Below, piece by piece: positions 1 to 9,990 of a DNA stretch of 32,239 nucleotides. Position numbers and translations under genes: made by a program. Position 1 is the first letter of the stretch. Every line of letters begins with the position of its first letter. The DNA comes from Sporolactobacillus laevolacticus DSM 442 (GTDB lineage Bacteria; Bacillota; Bacilli; Bacillales; Sporolactobacillaceae): contig NZ_AWTC01000016.1 in NCBI RefSeq assembly GCF_000497245.1, forward strand, positions 62,241 to 94,479. Reading direction: 5' to 3'. The notes beneath the pieces were generated by a model that saw only the letters and a list, made by a program, of their open reading frames with translations, made no database searches and was not told the origin of the DNA.

Positions 1-110
1 CGCTTGCCGCGGGCGATCCGTGAGCCTCCTCAAACAAGCAGTAATCTGCGGGGTCTCACTTGGCTCGCGATTCCCGCAGGCGTCTCGCACTTTCGTGTTT
101 GAACCTAAAT
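1..110. repeat. GC-rich foldable element, probable dispersed Bacillaceae repeat (partial)
   Basis: The block is much richer in GC than the AT-rich DNA after it. It can fold: GCGGG near base 9 pairs with CCCGC near base 74, and GTGAG (20-24) pairs with CTCAC (55-59) inside. From memory, very similar sequences (GCGGGCGATCCGTGAGCCTC...) occur in many copies between genes in Bacillaceae genomes; this was not searched. The element may begin before the window. No coding potential is seen in it. The rest of the gap up to the ldh terminator shows nothing recognisable. Confidence 0.5.
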
Positions 111-175
111 CATGGCGAAGTAGCGCTAATCATCCTAGTAACTCCGCCCTGAATTTTAAACTTTCTTATCATGAC

Positions 176-221
176 AAAAAGCCTCCGTCTTGAGCATTTT
201 TCACGCTCAAGACGGAGGCTT
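176..221 (-). terminator. Rho-independent terminator of ldh
   Basis: A perfect 15-base stem (181-195 with 205-219, GCCTCCGTCTTGAGC against its complement) has a 9-base loop. On the minus strand it is followed by five T (176-180). It lies 12 bases beyond the ldh stop codon. Confidence 0.92.
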
Positions 222-233
222 CATTATTATCTA

Positions 234-1214
234 TTAGTTGTTTGCTGGTTCTTCATGTTCTTCCAGTGTTTGTTTAATGTAGCCTTTGATCAGCTCGGCT
301 GATGCGTTAAAGCCTTCCTGTTCTTTTTTGCTTAGGCGATATTTAACGATTTTTTCCACACCGTTTCTGCCCAGCACAATTGGAACACCGATGGCGAGAT
401 CATGCTGTCCATATTCGCCGTTTTGAATAACCGATGCAGCAGTCACGACGCGCGCATCATTAAGGATCGATTTTGCAAAGAAGGCAAGTTCGTTTCCGAT
501 CCCAAACTGTGTGTTGCCCTTGCGTTTATGAATTTCCCAGCCGAAATGCCTGGCTGCATCTTCTACTTGTTCGCGGTCGATCTTGCCAAATTGATCAAAG
601 TTGTCTTCCTCAAATTGATCGAGCGACTGTCCGCCGACCGTAGCATGTGACCAAGCAGCGATTTGAGAATCTCCGTGTTCGCCAACCATGAACGCACTGA
701 TGCTGCGCGGATCGACACCGCCAATCACATCGGACAATTGCCGGCGCAGTCTCATGCTGTCTAGTGCAGTACCGGTACCTATTACATGGTTTTTCGGAAG
801 TCCGGACAGTTTATAGAATAGATAGGTGATAATGTCACAAGGATTTGTCGCAATGACATACGTACCTTTAAAACCAGCCTGGCGCAGTTTTGGCACAATA
901 TCATAAGTGATTGCTGCTGTCCCCTTTAGCAGTTCAAGACGAGAACTGCTTGGAATCTGAGATCTTTCGGTGACAGCTACGAGAATAACATCGCAAACCG
1001 CCAGACCTTCAAGCGGAACTTCAATTACCCGTGTCCGTGATGGAGTCAATTCAATGCTGTCCGCAAAATCCCATGCTTCACCTTTCGCACGTTCGGAATC
1101 AATATCCGAGATGTACAGCTCGTCCGCAATGTTTTCATGAACAACCGCTGATGCCGCCGCTATTCCTACATTACCAATACCTACAATACCTACTCTTCTG
1201 ACTGTGTCGCTCAC
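234..1214 (-). CDS. ldh: L-lactate dehydrogenase family protein (NAD-dependent 2-hydroxyacid dehydrogenase)
   Basis: This 326-residue cytosolic enzyme of the LDH/MDH family reduces pyruvate or a related 2-oxoacid with NADH. The N-terminal Rossmann motif is GIGNVG (12-17). The family's catalytic residues can be placed: Q86 and R92 in the mobile loop, N124, D152, R155, and H180 in GEHGDS. Q86 at the specificity position favours lactate over malate. The active-site loop (TERSQIPSSSR) and NPCD in place of NPVD are atypical, so a broader substrate range, as in L-2-hydroxyisocaproate dehydrogenase, is possible. The start is GTG with AGGAGAGG upstream. The gene has its own promoter and a strong terminator, so it can be expressed alone, although the upstream exporter gene on the same strand has no terminator before it. 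Confidence 0.88.
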   Translation of the reverse strand: MSDTVRRVGIVGIGNVGIAAASAVVHENIADELYISDIDSERAKGEAWDFADSIELTPSRTRVIEVPLEGLAVCDVILVAVTERSQIPSSSRLELLKGTAAITYDIVPKLRQAGFKGTYVIATNPCDIITYLFYKLSGLPKNHVIGTGTALDSMRLRRQLSDVIGGVDPRSISAFMVGEHGDSQIAAWSHATVGGQSLDQFEEDNFDQFGKIDREQVEDAARHFGWEIHKRKGNTQFGIGNELAFFAKSILNDARVVTAASVIQNGEYGQHDLAIGVPIVLGRNGVEKIVKYRLSKKEQEGFNASAELIKGYIKQTLEEHEEPANN

Positions 1215-1266
1215 TTCAATCCTCTCCTCTTGTTTCCTGATTTATCCTTCTTTGTCTAGTGCCGTT

Positions 1267-1295
1267 ATTTTACACCTTCTACAGAGCTGTATCAA
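1267..1295 (-). promoter_or_regulatory. Sigma-A promoter of ldh
   Basis: On the minus strand there is TTGATA (1290-1295), a 17-base spacer, then TAAAAT (1267-1272). It sits about 50 bases before the GTG start of ldh and just after the stop codon of the exporter gene. No Rex-type operator (TTGTGA...TCACAA) is seen. Confidence 0.65.
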
Positions 1296-1333
1296 GAATT
1301 TTTGGATTGTTTGCACGCATGAGAAGATTATCT

Positions 1334-2179
1334 TCATCCACTCTTTCTCGCCTGATATACCCCTCTCGATACCATCGCAACCATAACCGTGATGCCTCCT
1401 ACAAGCGCATAGTACCCAGGCACTTCTCCGGTCACAAAAAGTACCCAAACCGGATTAAGCAAAGGCTCAAGAATGGGGATGAGTGCAGCTTCAATCGGTG
1501 ATACAAACGGAATCGCTTTTGTATAAAAGATATACGGAATGCCAAGTTGAAAAACACCTAATATAAGCAGTGCAAAAAGGGTTTCTTTGCTTGGAACCGA
1601 CATGAAGAAAAAAGGAAGACAAACGATAAATACAATCATGTTGCCAAGCAATGTGACGTCTACCGGAGAACCCTCTTTCTGGAGTTTCAGGAAGATAATC
1701 ATGCTCGCCATTGCCACCCCACTGAAAAGAGCCACAATATTGCCTAATGTATGCTTGAGCTGCAAATCGCCGATGAAAAACAGAATCATCCCCAGCATAA
1801 CCGCAGCAATCGTTATCCATTCAGATTTTCGAACCTTCTCTTTTAAAAACCATCCCGAAAAGATGGCCACCCATATAGGCGCTGTAAACTGTAATAAGAT
1901 GGCATTTGCTGAAGTCGTCAGTTTATTCGCAGACACAAACAGAACAAGAAGGCTCGCATAAGCACATGCGCCAAGTACCGTCGGCTTATCTTTTAAATGA
2001 ATCATCGGCTTCTTTAAATAAATCAACATGACAAGTGCGCCAATTCCACTGCGGGCACCTGCAATCGCCATCGGATTCCAGTCTGCAAGTTTAATAAACA
2101 ATCCGCCAATACTCCACAAACACGCCGCAATCATCATATAGATAATCGCTTTCCTTCGATTCATAGCCATACCCGACAT
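1334..2179 (-). CDS. EamA/DMT-family transporter (RhaT/YdcZ type exporter)
   Basis: This is a very hydrophobic protein of up to 281 residues with about ten predicted membrane helices arranged as two EamA repeats, the usual size for the drug/metabolite transporter superfamily. The start of the first repeat (ACLWSIGGLFIKLADWNPMAI) and the PIEAALIPILEPLLNPVW segment of the second are typical. The substrate cannot be read from sequence. It is divergent from a MocR-type regulator, and the shared operator overlaps its -35 box, so it is probably the regulated target. Three nearby ATG codons (2179, 2170, 2164) could be the start. The ribosome site AGGGAGA is too close to the first, so the protein may be 3 residues shorter. 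Confidence 0.8.
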   Translation of the reverse strand: MSGMAMNRRKAIIYMMIAACLWSIGGLFIKLADWNPMAIAGARSGIGALVMLIYLKKPMIHLKDKPTVLGACAYASLLVLFVSANKLTTSANAILLQFTAPIWVAIFSGWFLKEKVRKSEWITIAAVMLGMILFFIGDLQLKHTLGNIVALFSGVAMASMIIFLKLQKEGSPVDVTLLGNMIVFIVCLPFFFMSVPSKETLFALLILGVFQLGIPYIFYTKAIPFVSPIEAALIPILEPLLNPVWVLFVTGEVPGYYALVGGITVMVAMVSRGVYQARKSG

Positions 2180-2214
2180 TTCTCCCTAATCTTTTTATTC
2201 CATTTCTCAATCAA

Positions 2215-2243
2215 ATTATATATACTAGGCTCATACGGTACAA
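2215..2243 (-). promoter_or_regulatory. Sigma-A promoter of the EamA exporter gene
   Basis: On the minus strand there is TTGTAC (2238-2243), a 17-base spacer, then a perfect TATAAT (2215-2220). The -35 box lies within one half-site of the inverted repeat at 2236-2267, so a bound regulator would control access to it. Confidence 0.7.
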
Positions 2244-2267
2244 TTTGAAAAAATAACATCTGTACCG
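2236..2267. promoter_or_regulatory. Probable MocR operator (inverted repeat)
   Basis: CGGTACA (2236-2242) and its exact complement TGTACCG (2261-2267) are separated by 18 bases, with further partial symmetry outside. One half overlaps the -35 box of the exporter promoter; the other lies in the spacer of the regulator's own promoter. The placement fits joint control of both genes by the adjacent MocR protein. Binding is inferred. Confidence 0.6.
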
Positions 2268-2274
2268 GTATAGA
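2245..2274 (+). promoter_or_regulatory. Promoter of the MocR-type regulator gene
   Basis: TTGAAA (2245-2250), an 18-base spacer, then TATAGA (2269-2274), about 40 bases before the start codon. It is back to back with the exporter promoter and contains one operator half-site in its spacer. Confidence 0.5.
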
Positions 2275-2315
2275 TGATTAAGAATGTGGATCAAGATAGG
2301 TAAGAGGTGTGGCAT

Positions 2316-3656
2316 GTGAAAAAGAAGTTTGAACAGATTATTGAGAGCATTGAACAACTGATCACGTCAAACCAGCTGCAGCAGGGAGAACGGCTTCCTT
2401 CCATTCGCGTGATGGCTGAAAAGTTTATGTGTAATAAATCGACAATCATCCGTGCTTATCAGGAACTTGAAAATGACCACAAGATTTATTCCATCCCTAA
2501 AGGAGGCTTCTACCTAGTCGAAAATCATTCTCCAAGCAGAAATCTCCAGGAAAAAATTGATTTTTCAGAGGTTATGCCAGAACCCAAGCTACTGCCATAT
2601 AAAGAATTTAATCATTGTATCAATCGATCCGTTGAATTATATAAAGATCATTTATTTACCTATGGAGCAACTCAGGGACTGGAATCTTTGAGAAAAGTGC
2701 TGGTCACTCACTTCAGTGAGCACCAAATTTTCACCTCTGATGAACACATTTGTATCGCTTCAGGCGCACAACAAGCTTTGAATATAGTGACAAAAATGTC
2801 CTTTCCTAATCAAAAGAAAAACATCTTGGTTGAGCAGCCCACCTATGGATTGATGCAGGAAATGGTGATCGAAAGCGGATTGAACTTGATTGGAATTGAC
2901 CGGAGAGACGACGGCATTGATTTAAATGAGCTGGAAACGATCTTCAGAGAAGAAGAAATAAAATTCTTCTATATAATCCCCAGATTTCATAATCCATTGG
3001 GAACGAGTTACTCAGAAAAAACGAAAAAGGGCATTGTAGCACTGGCAGAAAAATATGACGTATACCTCATTGAAGACGATTATCTAGCAGATATTGACAC
3101 GAATTCAAAGGCATTGCCTGCTCATTATTACGACGTCTCACAGCGAACAATCTACATAAAAAGCTTTTCTAAAGCATTTATGCCCGGCATTAGAATTGCA
3201 GCGGTTGTCCTTCCTGAACAATTGGTCGCCACATTCATAAAACACAAAAAATATGATGACTTAAACACTTCCATATTAGCTCAAGGCGCACTAGAAATTT
3301 TTATAAAAAGCGGCATGTATCGAAATCACGTTCGAAAAGTACAGCTTGCTTATCGAAAGAAAATGGATTGCTTAAGAGACTGCGTCACACGCTTCCCTCA
3401 CCTTGGTATTGAAATAGCTGTTCCAAAAACAGGCTTTTTTGCCTGGATGAAGCTTTCACATGACCTGAATGTCGAGCAATTAATCAGGCAGCTTAAGGAT
3501 CGAGAAATCTATGTCTCGCCAGCCAACAATTATTTTATTAACGGTGCCGGAGAGCAAAACGCGATTCGGTTATGTATCGCCAAGCTGACAAACGAGCAAA
3601 TCAGAATGGGCATGTGTGCCATCTTTGAAGAAGCGAGTAAATTGATGAGTAAATGA
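2316..3656 (+). CDS. MocR-type transcription regulator (GntR winged helix fused to class I aminotransferase fold)
   Basis: This is a two-domain regulator of about 446 residues, the usual MocR/PdxR/GabR length. Roughly residues 1-68 form a GntR-type winged helix (LPSIRVMAEKF, then NKSTIIRAYQELE). The rest is a fold-type I aminotransferase domain with the PLP lysine in IKSFSKAF, the cofactor asparagine in PRFHNPLG, the aspartate in LIEDDYLAD, and the phosphate-contacting arginine in MPGIRIA. Such proteins use PLP or an amino-compound adduct as effector rather than catalysing a reaction. It probably controls the divergent EamA exporter and itself through the inverted repeat between them. I prefer the GTG at 2316 because AAGAGGTG lies 6 bases upstream; an in-frame GTG at 2307 is the alternative. 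No terminator follows it. Confidence 0.85.
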   Translation: MKKKFEQIIESIEQLITSNQLQQGERLPSIRVMAEKFMCNKSTIIRAYQELENDHKIYSIPKGGFYLVENHSPSRNLQEKIDFSEVMPEPKLLPYKEFNHCINRSVELYKDHLFTYGATQGLESLRKVLVTHFSEHQIFTSDEHICIASGAQQALNIVTKMSFPNQKKNILVEQPTYGLMQEMVIESGLNLIGIDRRDDGIDLNELETIFREEEIKFFYIIPRFHNPLGTSYSEKTKKGIVALAEKYDVYLIEDDYLADIDTNSKALPAHYYDVSQRTIYIKSFSKAFMPGIRIAAVVLPEQLVATFIKHKKYDDLNTSILAQGALEIFIKSGMYRNHVRKVQLAYRKKMDCLRDCVTRFPHLGIEIAVPKTGFFAWMKLSHDLNVEQLIRQLKDREIYVSPANNYFINGAGEQNAIRLCIAKLTNEQIRMGMCAIFEEASKLMSK

Positions 3657-3680
3657 TCAATTAGCCAAACGATAAATTGC

Positions 3681-3708
3681 TTGAATTGTCGCGACTTCAT
3701 TGTACGAT
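3681..3708 (+). promoter_or_regulatory. Possible promoter of the ABC transporter operon
   Basis: TTGAAT (3681-3686), a 16-base spacer, then TACGAT (3703-3708). The spacer contains the 8-base palindrome GTCGCGAC. The spacing is short and the -10 is imperfect. Confidence 0.3.
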
Positions 3709-3758
3709 TTACAGACAGTCTCTCTGATTTCCACAAAAAATAAAGAGGTAAGCTTGTT

Positions 3759-3824
3759 TTGAAAGCCGTTAATTACTTCACAAAGAAAGAAGGGGCTCAG
3801 GATCGATCCATTGATACATATTGA
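3759..3824 (+). CDS. Possible 21-residue leader peptide overlapping the ABC ATPase start
   Basis: A TTG-started frame of 21 codons (LKAVNYFTKKEGAQDRSIDTY) follows AAAGAGG by about 10 bases and ends 14 bases inside the ATPase gene in a different frame. The arrangement would allow translational coupling to the TTG-started ATPase. I recognise no family and the frame may be chance. Confidence 0.25.
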   Translation: MKAVNYFTKKEGAQDRSIDTY

Positions 3825-4638
3825 CCATATCTCTAAGCATTATGACCATCAAAAAATTCTTGATCACGTCTGTTTTTCCATCAATCGTGAAGAAACACTA
3901 GCCATTGTTGGCCATAATGGTTCTGGAAAAAGCACTTTATTGAAAATCATTGCCGGTCTGGAAAAACCAACAGCAGGCAGAATCGTTAAAAAGCATGCTG
4001 AAATGAAAATTGGGTATGTACCGGAACAATTTCCAAATAATATCCGTTTTTCGCCAAATGAGTATTTAACATTATTAGGGGAAATGGAGGGGCAGCCGCT
4101 TCCGTCTTTAAAAAAGAAAATCACTGACCTGTTGCATACGTTTCAGCTCAGTGACTACGCAGACATTCGGATCCAACATTTTTCAAAGGGCATGAAGCAA
4201 AAAATCGGTATCATGCAGGCGCTCTTATCGAAGCCTGACTTTCTCATTTTAGATGAGCCGTTATCCGGACTGGATCCTCAGTCACAAGAAGAATTAGCCG
4301 ACATTTTGAACAAGCTAAAATATGAGGGATTACCTATTCTTTTTACATGCCATGAGCGAAAATTGCTCGAACGGGTTGCAGATCGCGTTTATCGAATTAA
4401 CCAAGGTAAAATCATCGCCGAAAGCGTTTTTCCTCGAGTTTTGACGATGGAAATAAAGGCCGTGTTATCTACTGATCTCCCCCATCCTGAATTGCATTTA
4501 GAGACAATAAGCAAGTCATTCCGTATTAGGGATCGCGAACTTGTTATTAAGACAACAGAAGAACAAAGCAATCAGGTCATTGTTAAACTCATAACCAATA
4601 GCTATAAAATACGATCCGTAAATCCATCTTACTCATAA
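3811..4638 (+). CDS. ABC transporter ATP-binding protein
   Basis: This 275-residue ATPase is of the kind paired with small drug, bacitracin or lantibiotic-type permeases. It has Walker A GHNGSGKST (34-42), signature FSKGMKQK (124-131; FSKG in place of LSGG, common in this subfamily), Walker B FLILDEP with E149, D-loop SGLDP, and H-loop H181 (TCHE). After the catalytic domain comes a C-terminal extension of about 70 residues of unknown role. The start is TTG; AGGA lies 9 bases upstream and the first residues (IHIDHISKHY) are the usual first beta strand. The permease gene follows within 20 bases, so the two form one transporter. Substrate and direction are unknown; export or self-protection is only a guess from family resemblance. 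Confidence 0.85.
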   Translation: MIHIDHISKHYDHQKILDHVCFSINREETLAIVGHNGSGKSTLLKIIAGLEKPTAGRIVKKHAEMKIGYVPEQFPNNIRFSPNEYLTLLGEMEGQPLPSLKKKITDLLHTFQLSDYADIRIQHFSKGMKQKIGIMQALLSKPDFLILDEPLSGLDPQSQEELADILNKLKYEGLPILFTCHERKLLERVADRVYRINQGKIIAESVFPRVLTMEIKAVLSTDLPHPELHLETISKSFRIRDRELVIKTTEEQSNQVIVKLITNSYKIRSVNPSYS

Positions 4639-4653
4639 GGTCAGGTGAACCCC

Positions 4654-5364
4654 ATGTTTCCAGTACTACGCTACCAAGCCATGAACTATTTTAGATCCTA
4701 TCTTTTTGTTCCACCGTTTGTTATTTATACTGTGTTGCTGTTTGTTAACTATTCTTACCGTCCGAATCCAATTATGGACAGCTACGCCTTAACGTCCATT
4801 TTAGGTTATCTATTAGCGGCATGGTTTACGATTAGTGTCTTTCATGTTGAAGCGAAGGTGCAGGAAACGATTGCGATTGTCCATTTAAAAAGCATGAACA
4901 GCTTTTATAATTGGAAATTTGCTTTTGTTTCCCTCATCGGTGTTCTTTTATCAGTCATATCAACATCGTTTCCTATCGCCTTCGGAATGTTTGATGAACG
5001 AATCACGTTCCCAGAAATAAGTATCGGTTTTCTAAGTCATTTTCTATTATTTGTTTTATCGATGTCGTTCACTTCTTTAATGACACGGCGCCTTGTAAAA
5101 AACTCAGCAAACACCTGGTTAGGCACTTGTTTTATGCTCGCTATCACATTAGCAGCGCCTGGTATAATGGATATCCTGCCTAAACAATTGCAACCGATGA
5201 TGAATTTCCTGCCCCCTGTCTATCCATTATTGAAATGGTTAGAATCTGCTCCAAACCCTTTATTTACACTGCATGCCGCACTTCTTTTCCTATGGATCAT
5301 TGGCTACTCATTGGTACTAATGATACTTTTCATGTTCTGGATTCATTTGAAAAGAACGTCGTAG
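4654..5364 (+). CDS. ABC transporter permease (small ABC-2 type)
   Basis: This integral membrane protein of about 236 residues has roughly six hydrophobic segments, near residues 17-33, 45-65, 90-112, 130-147, 160-180 and 205-230. No soluble domain is present and it matches no named family that I can identify with confidence. It lies directly after the ATPase gene and is the obvious membrane partner. I prefer ATG 4654 because AGGTGA lies 5 bases upstream; GTG 4645 in the same frame is possible. The gene ends about 60 bases before a bidirectional terminator shared with purD. Confidence 0.7.
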   Translation: MFPVLRYQAMNYFRSYLFVPPFVIYTVLLFVNYSYRPNPIMDSYALTSILGYLLAAWFTISVFHVEAKVQETIAIVHLKSMNSFYNWKFAFVSLIGVLLSVISTSFPIAFGMFDERITFPEISIGFLSHFLLFVLSMSFTSLMTRRLVKNSANTWLGTCFMLAITLAAPGIMDILPKQLQPMMNFLPPVYPLLKWLESAPNPLFTLHAALLFLWIIGYSLVLMILFMFWIHLKRTS

Positions 5365-5424
5365 GATGAACGACTTCTATCCGCTGACATAAACTCTGAG
5401 CCTATTCAATATTTTCTTTTCATG

Positions 5425-5461
5425 AAAAAAACTGCCTCGCCTTGTGGCTGAGACAGTTTTT
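5425..5461. terminator. Bidirectional terminator between the ABC operon and purD
   Basis: The hairpin is A-rich CTG.CTC.GCC, loop TTGT, GGC.GAG.CAG, then TTTTT. It carries T runs on both strands: five on the plus strand and seven on the minus strand. It ends the converging ABC and purine operons. Confidence 0.88.
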
Positions 5462-5471
5462 GCGTTGACAA

Positions 5472-6773
<1,302 letters not shown>

Positions 6774-8318
6774 TTAATGTTTGAAGTGGCGCATGCCGGT
6801 GAACACCATAGCGATGTTATACTTGTTCGCCATGTCGATTGATTCCTGATCTCGGATCGAGCCGCCAGGTTGAATAATGGCAGTGATGCCAGCTTTTGCC
6901 GCTTCTTCAACGGTATCGTTCATCGGGAAATAAGCGTCCGATGAAAGCACAGCACCTTTGGTTTTTTCGCCCGCTTCTTCAAGCGCGATTTTAGCGGCAC
7001 CGACGCGGTTTGTTTGTCCGCCGCCCATGCCGACCATTCGGCCGTCATTAACAAGTGCGATCGCGTTTGATTTCACATGCTTTACAATGGTCCAAGCAAA
7101 TTTCAGGCTTTCCATTTCTGCTTCCGTAGGCTTGCGATCAGTAACTACTTTCAGATCCGCTTCAACATCTGCATAGCCCTTCGTATCCAAATCTTGAACA
7201 AGCATGCCGCCGCGAACTGAGGTATATTGAGCAAATTCCTGATTGTCATCTGTGAACTTCACTTGAAGCAAGCGCAGGTTCTTCTTCTTATTTTCCAAGA
7301 TCGCAATCGCTTCGTCTGAATAGGAAGGAGCGATGATAATTTCGAGAAAGATGCCGTGCAGTTTCTCAGCAAGTGCTGCATCTACTTCACGGTTCAGAGC
7401 AACAATACCGCCGAAGATGGATACAGGGTCCGCTTCATAGGCACGATCATATGCTTCATTAACTGATGCACCAATACCAATGCCGCATGGATTCATGTGT
7501 TTCACGGCTACAGCTGCCGGCTGCTTGAATTCCTTGATAATGCCAAGCGCCGCATCCGCATCGCGAATGTTATTGTATGAGAGCTCTTTGCCGTGCAGCT
7601 GTTTAGCCGCAGCAATCGTTGACTCATCTTTGATCGGATCGCTGTAGAATGAAGCCATCTGATGCGGATTTTCTCCGTAACGAAGTGACTGTTTTCTTTC
7701 ATAAGTCAGGGTCAGTTTTTCAGGGAATTCCTCGCCTACCTGCTTTGTGAAATAATCGGCGATCAATGCGTCATAAGCTGCTGTGTGGCGGAATACTTTG
7801 GCCGCAAGCTTTTGTTTCAGTTCAAAAGGCACCTCAGCGTTTGCGTCTAGGCTTTCTGCAACAACGTCATAGTCTGCAGGATCACAAACAACGGTAACAC
7901 TGCGGTGATTTTTTGCTGCCGAACGAAGCATGCTTGGGCCGCCAATATCAATGTTTTCAACTGCATCATCATAAGCAACATCCGGTTTGGAGATCGTTTC
8001 CTTGAACGGATACAGATTAACAACAACGAAGTCGATTGTCTGAATGCCGAGACCTTTGATTGCCTCCATGTGTTCTTTATTGTCACGAACCGCAAGAAGA
8101 CCGCCGTGAACAGCCGGATGCAGCGTTTTAACTCGACCGTCCAGAATTTCCGGGAAATCAGTCACATCGCTGATTGAGAGAACAGGAAGTCCGGCTTCTT
8201 CAATTGCTTTCTTGGTTCCTCCCGTTGAGATAATCTCAATTCCTGCGTCCACCAATTTTTTCACAAAATCAATAAGCCCTGTCTTGTCTGAAACACTGAC
8301 TAATGCTCGTTTTGCCAA
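6774..8318 (-). CDS. purH: Bifunctional AICAR formyltransferase / IMP cyclohydrolase
   Basis: This 514-residue enzyme catalyses the last two steps to IMP. The N-terminal third is the cyclohydrolase (MGS-like fold, with STGGT and [16 protein letters not shown]). The rest is the formyltransferase, with the catalytic Lys-His pair in VKHMNPCG and the [10 protein letters not shown] segment. It uses 10-formyl-tetrahydrofolate. The AAGGAAG ribosome site precedes the ATG. It lies 61 bases after purN, one of the larger gaps in the operon. Confidence 0.97.
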   Translation of the reverse strand: MAKRALVSVSDKTGLIDFVKKLVDAGIEIISTGGTKKAIEEAGLPVLSISDVTDFPEILDGRVKTLHPAVHGGLLAVRDNKEHMEAIKGLGIQTIDFVVVNLYPFKETISKPDVAYDDAVENIDIGGPSMLRSAAKNHRSVTVVCDPADYDVVAESLDANAEVPFELKQKLAAKVFRHTAAYDALIADYFTKQVGEEFPEKLTLTYERKQSLRYGENPHQMASFYSDPIKDESTIAAAKQLHGKELSYNNIRDADAALGIIKEFKQPAAVAVKHMNPCGIGIGASVNEAYDRAYEADPVSIFGGIVALNREVDAALAEKLHGIFLEIIIAPSYSDEAIAILENKKKNLRLLQVKFTDDNQEFAQYTSVRGGMLVQDLDTKGYADVEADLKVVTDRKPTEAEMESLKFAWTIVKHVKSNAIALVNDGRMVGMGGGQTNRVGAAKIALEEAGEKTKGAVLSSDAYFPMNDTVEEAAKAGITAIIQPGGSIRDQESIDMANKYNIAMVFTGMRHFKH

Positions 8319-8379
8319 CTTCGATAACTTCCTTTCTCTTTTCGGATGTTCTCAATATCTGAATCTGTGTTTCTGTTTA

Positions 8380-8949
8380 TTATTTGCTTAGCAGTTTTGC
8401 AATGGTTTGCGGGTAAATCTGGTGCTCGGTTTCATGAATGCGTGTTTCTAATGTCTCAATAGTATCATCATCTTCTACCGGGACAGCAGCCTGGGCGATG
8501 ATCGGTCCGGTATCCATGCCTTCATCGACATAGTGGATCGTCACACCGGTAATCTTGACCCCTTTTTCAAAGGCTTGGCCGATTGCATCCAATCCGGTGA
8601 AAGACGGAAGCAATGAAGGATGAATGTTAATAATTCGATGCGGATATGCGGCAAGCATGACCTTACCTAGTATCCTCATATAGCCTGCAAGAAAAATATA
8701 GTCAACATCATGTTGCCGGCAAGCATCTGCAACCTCTTGTTCAAATGCCGCTTTTGATGGGTAGTCTTTTCTCGACACCACCAATGTACGCACACCAGCT
8801 TTTTTCGCGCGTTCGATAACAGCGGCACCCGGCTGATCACAGACGAGCAATTCAATCGTGGCAGGGATATCGCCCTTTTGAACGGCATCGTTAATCGCGA
8901 CAAAATTGGTTCCATGCCCTGATGCGAAAACTGCAATCTTATGCTTCAT
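8380..8949 (-). CDS. purN: GAR formyltransferase
   Basis: The 189-residue folate-dependent enzyme performs step 3, GAR + 10-formyl-THF to FGAR. The N-terminal phosphate-binding segment is FASGHGTNF. The catalytic Asn and His are in [11 protein letters not shown] and the Asp in [13 protein letters not shown]. The length is typical. The start overlaps the 3' end of purM by 11 bases, so translation is coupled. Confidence 0.96.
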   Translation of the reverse strand: MKHKIAVFASGHGTNFVAINDAVQKGDIPATIELLVCDQPGAAVIERAKKAGVRTLVVSRKDYPSKAAFEQEVADACRQHDVDYIFLAGYMRILGKVMLAAYPHRIINIHPSLLPSFTGLDAIGQAFEKGVKITGVTIHYVDEGMDTGPIIAQAAVPVEDDDTIETLETRIHETEHQIYPQTIAKLLSK

Positions 8950-9979
8950 CGATGTTCACCAGCGTCAAATTCTGACCTTCAGTCACATGTCCAATAACAA
9001 ATGGCGTTTCGCCCGACGCCTTCAGCATCTCGAGCGCTTCTTCTTTGTCTTCAGGTGCAACTGTTAAAACCATGCCAATACCCATGTTAAAGGTGTGGAA
9101 CATATCATCCGTTTGAAGATTGCCCAGCTTTTTCAGCCATTGGAACACTGCAGGTGCTTCCCATACTGCGGTATCGATCTCTCCCGTCAGTCCTTCTGGG
9201 AACATGCGCGGCACATTCTCATAGAAACCGCCGCCGGTAATGTGAGCGACCCCGTGTACATCGATTTTTTTCAACAGGTTAAGAACCGGTTGAACATAGA
9301 TTCTCGTTGGCGTCAGAAGGACTTCACCAACGGTTTTATCTGGATCAGGTTCAAAAGCATCACTATAGGTTAGACCGGCATCCGACACGAGCTTACGGAC
9401 AAGAGAAAAACCGTTACTGTGTATGCCGTTTGATGCAAGACCGATCAGCACGTCATCAGGCTTCACCTTGTCACCAGTGATGCGTTTTGATTTTTCAACA
9501 ACACCGACAGAAAAACCAGCAATGTCATAATCATTCTCTTGATACATGCCCGGCATTTCCGCTGTCTCGCCCCCAATTAAGGCGCAGCCGGCATCTGCAC
9601 AGCCATCAGCAATGCCTTTGACAATCGCTTCCGCCTTCTCTGGTTTCAAAGATGAGCAGGCCAGATAATCGAGAAAATAGAGCGGCTCTGCACCCTGTGT
9701 CACGATATCGTTGACGCACATTGCTACAGCGTCAATGCCCACCGTGTCGTGGCGGTCAGTCGCAAACGCGATCATCAGCTTTGTGCCGACGCCATCGGTT
9801 CCGGAAACGAGCACAGGCTCCTTGATATTCATTTGCGACAGATCAATTGCTCCGCCGAAGCCGCCAAGTCCGCCGATGACTTCCGGACGGAAGGTGCGCT
9901 GTACATGTTTCTTGATTCGTCCCACTGTCTCATAACCGGCTTCGATGTTTACACCGGCTTTTTTATATGCGTTCGCCAT
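8939..9979 (-). CDS. purM: Phosphoribosylformylglycinamidine cyclo-ligase (AIR synthetase)
   Basis: The 346-residue ATP-dependent enzyme closes the imidazole ring, FGAM to AIR. It belongs to the PurM/PurL superfamily. Visible signatures are GGFGGAIDL, the substrate/ATP loop [22 protein letters not shown] and [14 protein letters not shown]. It starts 11 bases after purF with GGAGG upstream. Confidence 0.97.
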   Translation of the reverse strand: MANAYKKAGVNIEAGYETVGRIKKHVQRTFRPEVIGGLGGFGGAIDLSQMNIKEPVLVSGTDGVGTKLMIAFATDRHDTVGIDAVAMCVNDIVTQGAEPLYFLDYLACSSLKPEKAEAIVKGIADGCADAGCALIGGETAEMPGMYQENDYDIAGFSVGVVEKSKRITGDKVKPDDVLIGLASNGIHSNGFSLVRKLVSDAGLTYSDAFEPDPDKTVGEVLLTPTRIYVQPVLNLLKKIDVHGVAHITGGGFYENVPRMFPEGLTGEIDTAVWEAPAVFQWLKKLGNLQTDDMFHTFNMGIGMVLTVAPEDKEEALEMLKASGETPFVIGHVTEGQNLTLVNIDEA

Positions 9980-9990
9980 GATGGTCCTCC

